NCBI RefSeq assembly: GCF_902168065.1
Contig: NZ_LR655693.1
Location: 1-64,000, forward strand
DNA: 64,000 bases
Direction: 5' to 3'
DNA from: Mycobacterium tilburgii
GTDB taxonomy: Bacteria > Actinomycetota > Actinomycetes > Mycobacteriales > Mycobacteriaceae
The position numbers and the translations under genes are program-made. Positions 20,447 through 29,875 of the stretch are shown here, in pieces. Each line of letters opens with the position of its first letter. Positions within the stretch are counted from its first letter, which is position 1. The notes beneath the pieces were generated by a model, which was not told the DNA's origin, did not search any database, and saw only the letters and a list, made by a program, of their open reading frames with translations.

Positions 20447-21097
20447 TCACCGACTTCCGGATGCGTTGCCGGCGTAGAATTGAAACTTAGGGTTACCTAT
20501 AGGTGGGTTTGGTGTATGGCAGCGACAATTTTTCGAACTTTCCGCCTGCGGGTTGTTTCGAATCTTGGATTGCCCTGATCCGCTGGTTGCCTCCTCGGCT
20601 AGAGCCGTCAGATCGTGGCGGAGGCTCACCATACTGTCATAAGGGCTTGCTTTGATACCGTTCTTCTTGGCGACCTGGCGGGCTTGTTCTTCACCGTGGC
20701 GGAAGGTATCACGAAGATTGACGACGGTAAAGCCGTGTTGCTTTGCGAGTGGAACGGTTTGAGCGCTGCGGAGTATGTCCCCGAACGTTGTGAACGTCGA
20801 TGTTACTTCGATTAGTGTTGCCGTGGGACAGTACAGCCAAATCTTCGTCGTCGATCCACTGCTCCCCAACGATGTAAACAGACCATACTCCGGGTGGAAG
20901 CATTATTTGCAAAGAGCTTCAATTGCCAACGCCGCCTCATTCCCGGCCTGTAGTGGTGCTTGCATCTGAGTTTCATTCAAGCTATTGAGATAATCGACTA
21001 CCAGTTCCTGAAACGAATCAGAAAAGTGTTCGTATTTTGCTAGCCAGGCCGCTTGGTGTTGCTGGCTCTGAAGAGAGTACTGTCCGAAGATACTCAC
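20447..21097 (-). pseudogene. Unidentified decayed gene in AT-rich stretch
   Basis: Fragments on one strand look like one former protein: MSIFGQYSLQSQQHQAAWLA and ETQMQAPLQAGNEAALAIEA (21097-20905), PPGVWSVYIVGEQWIDDEDL (about 20900-20840) and FGDILRSAQTVPLAKQHGFT with VNLRDTFRHGEEQARQ (about 20790-20680). They are separated by frameshifts. Base composition is visibly lower in GC than the neighbouring genes, and codon use is less GC-biased. No family was recognised. Horizontal origin or long neutral decay are both possible. Confidence 0.4.
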
Positions 21098-21199
21098 TTC
21101 CAGCCAACAATGCCTGTCGTCCGTTCAGAGCAAATGCGAGTTGAGCTGTAGGGTCGCTGCCCTCGTCTCGTGCAGAGCTCGCTTTGACGACGCAAGTAC

Positions 21200-21775
21200 G
21201 TCAGGTCTTGTCTTAGATAGGTAAAGTTTGGCTAATGGGTGCACAAACCTAGCCACTGTCGTTGACGATTTCGCCAAACAAGGTGTCGAACGGGCAGAAC
21301 ACCATTCGGGATCTGTTGCGCCGCCTGGAGTCGCTAACGGACCTGTGGGATGACGTGGTCTTAATCTTCGACGCGATGCACTCGACGAAATCAAAGCCAT
21401 TGCTAACGCCATCAACGCGGTCCTGCACAACCTGGGGTGCGAAGCCCGCGCTCTCGAGCAGGGCGCGCATCTGCTGATGGAGCGTGCTGACGGCTGGATC
21501 GTCGAGATGGAAAAACATACGCGTCGCGCGATCACCCATTTTCTGGGTTAGCAGGTCGGAAACCCGATCGCGACCGAGTGTGACACTTGATCAACGTCAA
21601 CGAGGGAGTTGCTAAGGCCGCTTTGGGGGGCTGCAAAGTACAGTGGACTCGTTCCGAGGGTGTTCCTCATCGATCCCGAAGGCGCGGCGGCCACTTGGAA
21701 AAACATGTCCAAGACCGCTGTGCTTAACAGCCTCGTCAACCCACGGGAAGCTGGCGACGCCAATCTGAATTAAGT
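21200..21775 (+). pseudogene. Remnants of small helical proteins, possibly secretion-associated
   Basis: On the plus strand, NLATVVDDFAKQGVERAEHH (about 21248-21310) is followed by a stop, then ALDEIKAIANAINAVLHNLG and EQGAHLLMERADGWIVEMEK to a stop at 21549. A further block VFLIDPEGAAATWKNMSKTA ends at a TAA at 21772. The helical, Ala/Glu-rich character recalls small ESX-associated proteins, but no WXG motif is visible. The opposite strand is also partly open here, so strand choice is uncertain. Confidence 0.3.
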
Positions 21776-22027
21776 TAAATCATTTGTCCATCTGGAAGAT
21801 TGGCGAAGAGATCGACCGGGCCTCGGATTTGGGTGCTTGCTCTTCGAAAGCGTGATGTTATCCGGAGGTTGGGAACCGCGACGGCGCGCGGTGCGTGTGC
21901 AGTTGCGCGGGCTGCTGATGTCGGTGACGCTGCCGGCGTGATGGTACGTGCAGGCAGGCTTGGAGATATTGCGCGCGAGTGGTGCTCTGCGCGATATCGG
22001 CAAGGCGAGTAGTGGCCTGACCAGACT

Positions 22028-22438
22028 TTGACGGCCTCAAATTGGAAGTGCCTAAAAGGTGATCCGGTGCCAAGCAGGCGGCCAACGGGAGCACCGCCGG
22101 AGGGTAAGCCCATCGCGGGACCGTGGGCCGTCGAACCTGGACCCTCTAGGTCGCGTGTGCCCGATTCGCCGGCAGCATTGCACCAAAACTCGGCGGCTGC
22201 ACGACTTGGTAGCACGGACGCGACGAATTGCGGCCGGGATACACGCATCGGTGAGCAGACGATCTTCGGACGCAAACGGCACACGTTGATCGATCACGCC
22301 GGCAGAGTCGTCGCTATTGCGGGAGTTGAAGATTTGGTGGAGTTATCCCACTACCTGGATGCATCGGTTGATGAGATCAAAGCGTCGTATTTGGCCGCGT
22401 ACGGCAAGCCGTTCTTTACGGTTTGGAGCGACGCGTGA
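22028..22438 (+). CDS. Hypothetical ORF; only the C-terminal part looks genuine
   Basis: Open frame of 136 codons with no recognised domain. The last 50 residues (TLIDHAGRVVAIAGVEDLVE, LSHYLDASVDEIKASYLAAY) look like real protein with GC-biased codons, whereas the first 80 are low-complexity and unlike a normal protein start. It may be the 3' end of a decayed gene whose 5' part has been lost. It ends 1 base before the convergent Rv2074-like gene. Confidence 0.35.
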   Translation: MTASNWKCLKGDPVPSRRPTGAPPEGKPIAGPWAVEPGPSRSRVPDSPAALHQNSAAARLGSTDATNCGRDTRIGEQTIFGRKRHTLIDHAGRVVAIAGVEDLVELSHYLDASVDEIKASYLAAYGKPFFTVWSDA

Positions 22439-22439
22439 C

Positions 22440-22853
22440 CTACTCGCCGCCGCGGTCGAGCAGATCCGACGACCCGAGCACGCGCTCGATCTGAACCTCG
22501 ATGACCACGCGCCGGGGATTCGGCCGCGCGGGGCGGTAGCGCTGCGCATACCGCAGCTCAGCATCGCGCACGGCATCGGCATCGTTGTTGACCTTGGCCC
22601 GCCCCTCGAGCGAAATCCACCGCGCCCCGTCGACCTGACTGAGCACCGCGACGCCACCACGATCGGCATTGACGGCCTTCTGCGTGCCGCCGCTGGTGAT
22701 CACACGCGCGATATGGGTCACGGGATCAAAGGTGAACCCGACGGCCACCACGTGCGGCGAGTTATCCGCCCGCAGCGTGGTCAGCATCGCCAAATGCCGT
22801 TCCGACAGAAACGCCAAAGCGTCATTGGTGAGCCGCGTAGTGGTATTCGCCAT
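22440..22853 (-). CDS. F420-dependent PPOX-fold oxidoreductase (Rv2074-like)
   Basis: Homologue of Mtb Rv2074, a split-beta-barrel protein of the FDOR-B group reported to reduce biliverdin with F420H2. 137 residues from ATG 22853 (ATG 22856 is also possible). [20 protein letters not shown] and [20 protein letters not shown] form the start of the barrel, and [20 protein letters not shown] the cofactor-binding strand region. Intact, isolated among decayed neighbours, and divergent from the Rv2073c-like pseudogene. Confidence 0.85.
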   Translation of the reverse strand: MANTTTRLTNDALAFLSERHLAMLTTLRADNSPHVVAVGFTFDPVTHIARVITSGGTQKAVNADRGGVAVLSQVDGARWISLEGRAKVNNDADAVRDAELRYAQRYRPARPNPRRVVIEVQIERVLGSSDLLDRGGE

Positions 22854-22888
22854 CACTGCCCACGTTAGCGTAGGTAATAATCGCAGCC

Positions 22889-23636
22889 GTGGACGACACG
22901 GGCGCAGGTCCAGTTCTTATTCTGGGAGGTCGCAGCCAGATCGGCATCGAGCTCGCCCGGTGGCTGGCCGACGGCGCCACGGCGGTGCTCGCCGCGCGTC
23001 GGGCCGATCACCTCGACGAGCAGGTCGCCGAACTCACGGCGGCCGGCGCGAAGACCGTGCACACCCGCGAATTCGACGCCGACGACCTGGCCTCGCACGG
23101 TAGGTAGGTGGCAGAGGTCATCGCCGAACACGGTCCGATCGCCACCGCGGTGCTGGCGTTTGGCATCCTTGGTGACCAAGCCCGCGCCGAAACCGACGCG
23201 GCCCACGCGGTCGCCATCGTACACACCGACTACGTCGCTCAGGTCAGCATGCTCACCCACCTGGCCGCCGCCATGCGGAGCGCCGGCACAAGGGGCCCTG
23301 GAGTGTTCTCGTCGATCGCCGGCGCGCGTGCGCTGCGCCAACTACGTCTACGGTTCGGCGAAGGGCGGTTTCGTCGGTTTCGCCAACGGCCTGGCGTACG
23401 CGCTGCACGGCATCGAAGTACACCTGCTCATCGTGCGCCCCGGCTTCGTCATCGGGCGTATGACGGAAGGCATGACCCCGGCGCCCCTGTCCAGCACACC
23501 CGAGCAGGTAGCCGCCGCGACCGCCCGCGCATTGGCCCGAGGCCGGCGCACCGTCTGGATCCCCTGGGCGCTTGGACCGGCGTCGGTTGTGATGCGAATG
23601 CTGCCGCAGCCCATCTCGCGCAGGATGCCGCGATGA
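22889..23636 (+). pseudogene. Short-chain dehydrogenase (Rv2073c-like), broken
   Basis: Begins GTG/ATG-proximal with [20 protein letters not shown], a Rossmann nucleotide-binding motif, and runs 72 codons to an in-frame TAG at 23105-23107. The same frame continues beyond (VAEVIAEHGPIATAVLAFGI). A frameshift near 23330 moves the remainder to another frame, where the catalytic NYVYGSAKGGF (Tyr-x3-Lys) and HLLIVRPGFVIGRM are found. One nonsense and one frameshift mutation therefore inactivate it. The stop overlaps the cobL ATG (ATGA), as in an operon. Confidence 0.85.
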
Positions 23637-24689
23637 TCACCGTCGTCGGCATCGGCGCCGACGGCATGGCCGGACTTTCCAGAGCAAGCCTACGCCGAAT
23701 TACGCATCGCAACAATAATTTACGGTGTCGATCGGCAACTCGATCTGCTCGACGACACTGTGACCGCGCAACGCAGGAAGTGGCCGTCGCCGATGCTCCC
23801 AGCCCTGCAGACGCTGCTCGTCGAGGACCGAATCCACGTAGTCGCCAGCGGCGACCCGCTCATGCACGGCATCGGCGGCACCCTGATCCGCCTGCACGGC
23901 GCCGAAAACGTTCGCGTCATACCGCATGTCTCGGCCGTCAGCTGACCTGCGCCCGGATGGGGTGGCCGGTCCACGAGATCGAGTTGATCAGCCTCGTCAC
24001 CGCGCCCACCCACACCGCGGTGCGCTGCGGCGGCCCGGCCGAACGCCGCCGCGACGGCACCGCCTACGAGTGGGCCCACCAACCATTCGATGACGTTGAC
24101 GATCTTAACGTGATCGCCGTCCGCTACCTCCCCGACGAACGCGTCGCACCGTTGCCTGACGACGTGTTAACCCATGACGGGCAGATCACCAAACTCGGCA
24201 TTCGGGCGGTCACACTCGCCACCCTGCAACCGCGCCCCGGCGAACGGTTGTGGGACGTCGGCGCGGGCTCGGGCAGCATCGCTGGTGGAATGGTGTCGCA
24301 GCGGACCCGGCTGCGCCGCCGTCGCCTTCGAACAGGACGAAAAGCGCCGCCGCAACCTCGAATTTAACGCCACTGCCTTCGGCGTCACCGTCGAAATCCG
24401 CGGGCAGGGGCCCGACCAGTTCGACGGTGCCTCGACGCCCGACGCCATCTTCATCGGCGGCGGCCTGACCCACCCGAACCTCCTCGACGCCTGCCTCGAT
24501 CAGCTGCCCAAGGGTGGGCGACTCGTCGCCAACACCGTCACCACCGAATCCGAATCGCGTGTGCTGCAAGCGTATGCACGGCTCGGGGGAGAGCTGCGAC
24601 GGTTCCAGCACTTTCACGGCGAGCCGTTGGGCGCCTTCACCGGCTGGCGTCCGCAGCATCCGGTCACCCAATGGGCGGTGACGAAATGA
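23633..24689 (+). pseudogene. cobL: cobL, precorrin-6Y methyltransferase/decarboxylase, broken
   Basis: Encoded the bifunctional C5,15-methyltransferase of the cobalamin pathway. MITVVGIGADGMAGLS starts the CbiE-type domain. A frame change near 23700 gives IIYGVDRQLDLLDDTV and IHVVASGDPLMHGIGGTLIR, and another near 23945 gives CARMGWPVHEIELISLVTAP. About 40 residues appear deleted after THTAVRCGG, joining directly to PAERRRDGTAYEW. The SAM-binding WDVGAGSGSIA of the CbiT-type domain precedes a last shift near 24290, after which the rest ([20 protein letters not shown]) is in another frame. Confidence 0.9.
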
Positions 24690-25442
24690 CGGTGTATTTC
24701 ATCGGCGCAGGCCCCGGTGCGGCCGACCTGATCACCGTCCGCGGCCAACGACTACTGCAACGATGCGAAACCTGTCTGTACGCCGGCTCCATCATGCCCA
24801 AGGATCTGTTGGACTTCTGCCCTCCCGACGCGAAAATTGTTGACACCGGCCCGTTGACGCTCGACCAGATCATCGTCGAACTTGTCGACGCGCACGCCAG
24901 GGGTCACGACGTGGCGCGGCTGCACTCCGGAGATCCATCGCTGTACAGTGCGGTGGCCGAGCAGTGCCACCGGATCGATGCGCTGGGCATCGGCTACGAA
25001 ATCCTGCCCGGTGTACTGGCTTTCGCCGCCGCTGCCGCCGCGCTGAACCGTGAGCTCACCGTGGCCGGGAGTCGCGCAGACGGTGACGCTAACCAGGGTG
25101 TCGACGTTGTCGACGGCCATGCCGCCCGGCGAAGATCTCCCTACGCTCGCCCGTTCCGGCGGCACCCTGGTGCGGCACCTGGCGTCCGCCCAGATCGACG
25201 CCATAGTCCCGCAGCTGCTCGACAACGGCTATCGACCCGAAACCCCGGTCGCTACAGTAGCTTTCGCTACCTGGCCGCAGGAACAGGTGCTGCGTGGCAC
25301 GCTGGTCGACATCGCCCACCAGATGCGCGAAGCGGGAATCACCAAGACCGCCGTCGTCATCGTCGGCGATGTGCTGGCCGCCGGCGGATTCACCGACAGC
25401 TACCTCTATTCGACCGCCCGCCGCGCCAGGGGTCAACACTGA
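24686..25442 (+). pseudogene. cobM: cobM, precorrin-4 C11-methyltransferase, single frameshift
   Basis: Starts ATGA-overlapping with cob[21 protein letters not shown] is the tetrapyrrole methylase N-terminus, and [20 protein letters not shown] the SAM-binding GDP block. After ELTVAG one extra base near 25070 shifts the frame; the proper continuation [20 protein letters not shown] to [13 protein letters not shown] is in the next frame. Everything else is preserved, so the inactivation looks recent. The shifted frame happens to stay open into cobK. Confidence 0.9.
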
Positions 25443-26170
25443 TGCGCGTCCTGCTGCTCGGCGGTACCGCCGAGGGCCGGGCGCTCGCGAAAGCGTTGCA
25501 CCCCAACGTCGAGGTGATCAGCGCGCTCGCAGGCCGGGTACGCGATACCGCCCTGCCGGTCGGCGCGGTTCGCGTCGGCGGCTTTGGCAGCGTACCCGGC
25601 CTGCGCGGCTGGTTGCACGCCGAACACATCGATGCGGTCGTCGACGCGACGCACCCGTTCGCGGCCACCATGACCGCCCACGTCGCCGAGGCGTGCCGCC
25701 AGCTCCGGTTATCGCACCTGGTGCTGGTCCGACCTGCCTGGGACCCGGGCGCGGCCGAAGTCGTGCGCTCGGATGTCGAAGCGGCACAAGCGGTTGCCAC
25801 GCAGAAGTACCGACGGGTTTTCCTGACCACCGGCCGCTCGGGCGTCAAGGCCTTAGCCGCCAGCGACGCGTGGTTCCTGATCCGCGCCGTCACCGATCCC
25901 GCTTCCTTGCCGCGGCATCATCAGGTGCTGTTGTCGCGCGGGCCGTATGACTACGATGATGAACTCGCCCTGATGCGTGACCACCGCGTCGACGCGCTGG
26001 TTACCAAGAACAGCGGCGGGGACATAACCCGGGGCAAACTGGAAGCCGCCGCCACGTTGGGCATCCCGGTGGTGATGGTGGCCAGGCCGCCGCTGCCGGA
26101 CGGTGTGTCAACGGTCGGCACCGTCGCGGAAGCTGCGGATTGGGTTGCGCGGCTGGCTAATTTGCGTTGA
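25442..26170 (+). CDS. cobK: Precorrin-6A reductase CobK
   Basis: NADPH-dependent reductase of the cobalamin corrin ring. 242 residues from ATG 25442 (Mtb 244), with [20 protein letters not shown] as nucleotide-binding start, then [20 protein letters not shown] and [20 protein letters not shown]. The only cob gene in the window still fully open. The ATG overlaps the original cobM stop (TGATG). Because cobM is frameshifted, its translation now runs into cobK in frame, so a longer hybrid could be made. With the rest of the pathway broken it probably has no useful substrate. Confidence 0.88.
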   Translation: MRVLLLGGTAEGRALAKALHPNVEVISALAGRVRDTALPVGAVRVGGFGSVPGLRGWLHAEHIDAVVDATHPFAATMTAHVAEACRQLRLSHLVLVRPAWDPGAAEVVRSDVEAAQAVATQKYRRVFLTTGRSGVKALAASDAWFLIRAVTDPASLPRHHQVLLSRGPYDYDDELALMRDHRVDALVTKNSGGDITRGKLEAAATLGIPVVMVARPPLPDGVSTVGTVAEAADWVARLANLR

Positions 26171-26171
26171 G

Positions 26172-26726
26172 TCAGCCGGTCAGGTCGTCGCGTTCGGCGT
26201 CGGCGAGCAGCGCGTCGCGTGCCCGGGCGACGCGGGATCGAATCGTTCCGACGGGGCAGCCGCACACGGCGGCGGCGTCGGCATAGGGCAACCCCAGCAG
26301 CTGGGTCAGCAGCAACGCTTCACGCTGTTCAGGGGTGAGGTTGGCGATCATCGCCGTCACCTCGACCAGATCTTCGAACCCGCGTGAGTGGTGGTCAGGG
26401 TTGCGCACCCGATCGGGATCGGCGCCGGCGGCGGGGCGCGGCCGCGACTGGATGTGGCGAATATGGTCGGCGACCACGCGCCGGGCAATGGCCAACAGCC
26501 ACGTGCGGGCCGTCGACCGCCCCGCGAACCGTTTGATCGCACCGATTGCCCGCAGGTAGGTCTCCTGCGTCAGGTCATCGGCGCTACCCGCGTCGGCCAG
26601 GTAAGTGACGAACCGCCACACGTCTTGCTGAGTGGCTTTGATGAAGGCCTCGAGTGCGCGTTGATTGCCGCGGGCGGCGGCCAAGGCCAATTCGGTTACG
26701 GCCTCGTCATCGCTGGACGCGGTCAT
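26172..26726 (-). CDS. sigC: ECF RNA polymerase sigma factor SigC
   Basis: Small ECF sigma factor. 184 residues from ATG 26726, starting [20 protein letters not shown]. Region 2 includes [20 protein letters not shown] and [20 protein letters not shown]. Region 4 includes [20 protein letters not shown] and the recognition helix [16 protein letters not shown]. In Mtb SigC controls a small regulon linked to copper and nonribosomal peptide synthesis. Convergent with cobK (1 base between stops). The upstream membrane gene has lost its stop and is in frame with sigC, so a fused product could be made in addition. Confidence 0.93.
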   Translation of the reverse strand: MTASSDDEAVTELALAAARGNQRALEAFIKATQQDVWRFVTYLADAGSADDLTQETYLRAIGAIKRFAGRSTARTWLLAIARRVVADHIRHIQSRPRPAAGADPDRVRNPDHHSRGFEDLVEVTAMIANLTPEQREALLLTQLLGLPYADAAAVCGCPVGTIRSRVARARDALLADAERDDLTG

Positions 26727-26760
26727 GACCAACCACCTTACTTGCGCGGACGCGGTCAGT

Positions 26761-27521
26761 CTACGACCGGTCGTCGTAGATTTCGCGCCGGGGTGCGACC
26801 GGTTGATCGGCCTCAGGTGGCCGCGTCGCCGCGCGGTGAACTGCCGGTTGGGCAGCTCCGCGTCGAAGGCGTCGAAGTCGGAATGGCGGGGCCGACTTCC
26901 GCCGGTCCGTTCCCGAACCACCAACACAACGAAGACCAGGCCCAGCAGCACCGGCACGTGGCTGGCCACGCGCGTCGCGGTGACCTGCCCGTCGAGGGCG
27001 TCCGCGGCGACGTAGCTCATCAGCGCCACCGAATACGCCCCGGTGATCGCCGCGACGCCGATAGCGGTCACCGGCCAGATGCCGGCGGCCACCATCGCGA
27101 CCCCGAGCGCCAACAACCACGCGGTGGACTCGTGCAGCAGGTGCTCGCCGGACATCGCACCGTGCACGTGGTGCGAGACCATGCCGAAGTTCATGCCACC
27201 GATTTGAGCGGTCGCGATCGCGACCTGAAACGCGCCCACCGCGATCAGTCCCCATCGGCGGTACCGCGACCGTACTGCACGCATCCAGCGCTGCGACCGG
27301 GTGGAAGCGTCGTCGATGCTGGCCATGATGCGGCCCACCAGATCTGGTCCGTCGCTGGGCGTCATCGACGCGAACCGGCGGGTCTGCGCGGCGGCGCCGA
27401 TCAGCCAGGTGCGGCAGCCCCGGCACGACTCCAGGTGGGCATCGACCTGCTGGGCTAGCACCTGAGGGCGCTCGCCGTCCAACCGGGCGGAAAGTGCCTC
27501 ACGCGCAACGTCACACCGCAT
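26761..27521 (-). pseudogene. Zinc-binding anti-sigma-like membrane protein, 3' frameshift
   Basis: Starts at ATG 27521 (or 27539). The N-terminal zf-HC2/ZAS domain has the motif H-x3-C-x2-C in [12 protein letters not shown], typical of anti-sigma factors. Four or five transmembrane segments follow (for example [20 protein letters not shown] and [14 protein letters not shown]). A sensible C-terminus [17 protein letters not shown] with a stop at 26763-26761 is found in the next frame, so an indel near 26830 has probably removed the native stop. The resulting frame stays open through sigC. Its place next to sigC suggests it regulates SigC (inference). It may keep its sensor domain. Confidence 0.7.
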
Positions 27522-27539
27522 CCCTGCATCGTTGCGCAT

Positions 27540-28095
27540 GCTTGCGCCGCGCGCAAAGACCCCGCGTGCGTCGGCGAGTCGACGGGTCAGCTCGGCCACC
27601 GGCAGCGTTCCCGGCAGTATCGACAGCACTTCGTCGCCGGCCACTAACGGTATTACGACGGCCGCGGAGGCGACGCTCACCGACGTTACGCCCGGGGCGA
27701 TCACAGCGTCGGAACCGCTCCGTCAGCCGGGTGTGCAAATGCATGTAGGAGCTGTAGAACAGCGGATCGCCTTCTGCCAGCAGCGCCACGTTGCCCCCAG
27801 CGTCGAGGTGCGCGGCGATGCGTGCGCTGGCTTCGATATATGAAGTTTCGATCGCACCGGCGTAGCCGCCGGGATGATCGGTCACTTCGGTGGTGACCGG
27901 GTAGACCAGGTGTTCCTCGATCTGGCCGGGCCGCAGATACGGTTCGGCGATGCCGCGCGCGATGCTGCGGCCGTGCCGGGCGCTGTGATAGGCGACCACG
28001 TCCGCCTCGCCGATTACCCGGGCGGCCTTGACGGTCACCAGCTCCGGGTCACCGGGCCCGAGGCTTACTCCCCACAGTGTGCCCCGGCTCGCTAT
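27540..28095 (-). pseudogene. cobI: cobI(J) remnant, precorrin-2 methyltransferase part
   Basis: Only the N-terminal 180 or so residues of the CobIJ fusion remain. RGTLWGVSLGPGDPELVTVK and LVYPVTTEVTDHPGGYAGAI are followed by NVALLAEGDPLFYSSYMHLH, then a frameshift near 27705 and [20 protein letters not shown]. The sequence ends at TRRLADA, where it runs into the anti-sigma gene. The start codon region reads ATA. The rest of cobI, all of cobJ and the Mtb neighbours Rv2067c and blaC are missing, so a deletion has taken several kilobases. Confidence 0.88.
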
Positions 28096-28323
28096 TCGGT
28101 GTCGCTCGCGATCGCATTGACGGCGGCGGCCGCCATCGCGCTGCCGCCGCGGCGGCCCCGCACCACCAGATACGACATGCCGCGTGGTCAGTCGATGAGT
28201 TCCTGTTTGGACTGCGCCGAGCCGACGAAGCCCACCGGGCCGCCCAGCACCGCCACCGGCGCCGGCGCACCCTCGTCGATGAGTTCGAGCAGCCGGAACA
28301 GGGCAGTGGGTGCATTGCCGATC
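28092..28323 (-). pseudogene. cobH: cobH 3' remnant, precorrin-8X methylmutase
   Basis: C-terminal third of Cob[21 protein letters not shown] and [20 protein letters not shown], then a frameshift, then [24 protein letters not shown] sequence ending SDTE. The catalytic N-terminal part is absent; the fragment is joined directly to the middle of cobG near 28323. Stop at 28094-28092 overlaps the eroded start of cobI. Confidence 0.88.
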
Positions 28324-29092
28324 GCTCCGCGACCCGCGCCGACAGCACACCCAGCGACACCGCCGCGCCCAGCGCGACCCGATCTTCCTGGCCGGGGCGG
28401 TCCGGCTCGATCCAGCCCACCGGCGGCTGGGTCCGGGGAACTGCCGGGTAGGCGCTGACATCGGCGCCGGGCAGCAGACCGTCGATGGCATCCAATTCGT
28501 TGATGCGCCAAACTTTTCCGCGGATCTCGTGAAACCGGCGGGCGAAGTCGAGCAGCGTCGGGACGACATCGTCGACCGTCACCCGCAAGCCGGTGTCGCG
28601 CGCCGCCGGCAGTACCGCACAGCCGTCTTCGCCGTCCTGCACCCCGACGTTGGCGCCTAATCCGGATAAGTCACCGCGGCCATCGTCGATGCTGAACCAG
28701 AACCGGCCCCCAGTTCCACCCTCGCGGTGTAACATCGCGGCGTCCAGGGCGCTCACCCAGGGCCGCACATCGGTGCGTCCGCCGGTGCGGCCGGTCAGCG
28801 GCGAGGCGACGATATTGCGGACGCGCTCGTGTTTCGGGCAGGGCAGCAGGCCGGCGCCGGCGATGGCCTCGGCCACAGCAGGCACGTCGGTGACAGCCCG
28901 CAGTTGCAAGTTGCCGCGCACGGTCAGCTCCAACATGCCCGAGCCGAACGCGGTGGACATGCCGGCCAGCTCCGCCAACTGCGCCGCGGTGATCATTCCA
29001 CCCGGCAGCCGCACCCGGACCTGCGCGCCGTCGGCGGCCTGATGCACCTGAAGTGCACCCGGGTAGGCGTCGGTATCGCGGGTTCTGGCCAC
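28324..29092 (-). pseudogene. cobG: cobG 5' remnant, precorrin-3B synthase
   Basis: Sulfite/nitrite-reductase-like monooxygenase of the aerobic cobalamin pathway. The N-terminal 255 residues are open: MARTRDTDAYPGALQ, RVRLPGGMITAAQLAELAGM, and LLPCPKHERVRNIVASPLTG. The sequence breaks off after [13 protein letters not shown] and continues as out-of-frame cobH. The C-terminal siroheme/Fe-S half is lost. A leaderless-type promoter is still present at the GTG start. Confidence 0.88.
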
Positions 29093-29098
29093 CCGTCC

Positions 29099-29104
29099 AC
29101 GGTA
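29099..29104 (-). promoter_or_regulatory. -10 element at cobG start
   Basis: On the minus strand TACCGT (TANNNT type) lies 6 bases before the GTG start of cobG, predicting a leaderless transcript. The promoter seems preserved although the gene is broken. Confidence 0.4.
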
Positions 29105-29121
29105 AGGCAGCGTCTAGAACG

Positions 29122-29874
29122 GTGGCGGTTGGTTTCGTTCGGCAGAACCTGCGTCAGCTGCACGCGTTCCTGTCCGACACCGTGCTGATGACCGGTGCCG
29201 GCTTCACCGAACCGGTCCCGACCCCGACCTGGAGCGGGCGCCGTCGCGCAACGACGGCCCGACCATCGCGGTGTTGTATTACCGGGCGCAGCATCTGGCC
29301 GTCAACACCGCCTACATCGAAGCGCTGTGTGCGGCGATCGAGGATGCCGGCGGAAACGCGCTGCCCGTCTACTGCGCGTCGCTGCGCACCGCCGAACCCG
29401 AACTGCTGCAACGACTCGGCGATACCGACGCGATGGTGGTCACGGTGCTGGCTGCCGGGGGACGCAAACCCGCGATCGCCTCCGCCGGCTGCGACGACGA
29501 TAGCTGGAACGTTGAACACCTTACGGCCCTTGATATTCCGATTTTGTAAGGTCTGTGCTTGACCAGCCCCCGCAGCCACTGGCGTGACAGCGACAACGGT
29601 CTGTCCCCACTGGACGTGGCCAGCCAGGTGGCGGTGCCCGAGTTCGACAGCCGCATCATCACCGTTCCGTTCTCGTTCAAGGAGATCGACGACGACGGCT
29701 TGATCGCTTACGTCGCCGACCCGGAACGCTGCGCCCGGGTGGCCCGGCCTGGTGGTGCGCCATACGCGCCTGCGGCGGGTCGAGCCCGCGGACAAGCGTG
29801 TGGCGCTGGTGTTTTCGGCCTACCCAACCAAACATGCCCGCATCGGCAACGCGGTCGGACTGGACACCCGCGAG
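29122..29874 (+). pseudogene. cobN: cobN internal fragment, cobaltochelatase large subunit
   Basis: About 250 codons of the roughly 1,190-residue CobN. VGFVRQNLRQLHAFLSDTVL in one frame, then PTIAVLYYRAQHLAVNTAYI and DDSWNVEHLTALDIPIL in the next, then GLSPLDVASQVAVPEFDSRI and PFSFKEIDDDGLIAYVADPE, then KRVALVFSAYPTKHARIGNA. At least three frame changes. The N-terminal 110 or so residues and everything after AVGLDT are missing. It joins directly to a short SDR fragment on the other strand. Confidence 0.9.
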
Positions 29875-29875
29875 C

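Noticed and set aside
22155..22190. Short similarity to 62110-62145 (both encode VPDSPA)
   Set aside because: Only about a dozen matching bases, with no extended repeat around either copy.
22040..22240. Possible structured RNA or tRNA
   Set aside because: No T-loop GTTCGAANC-type sequence or cloverleaf pairing could be found by eye.
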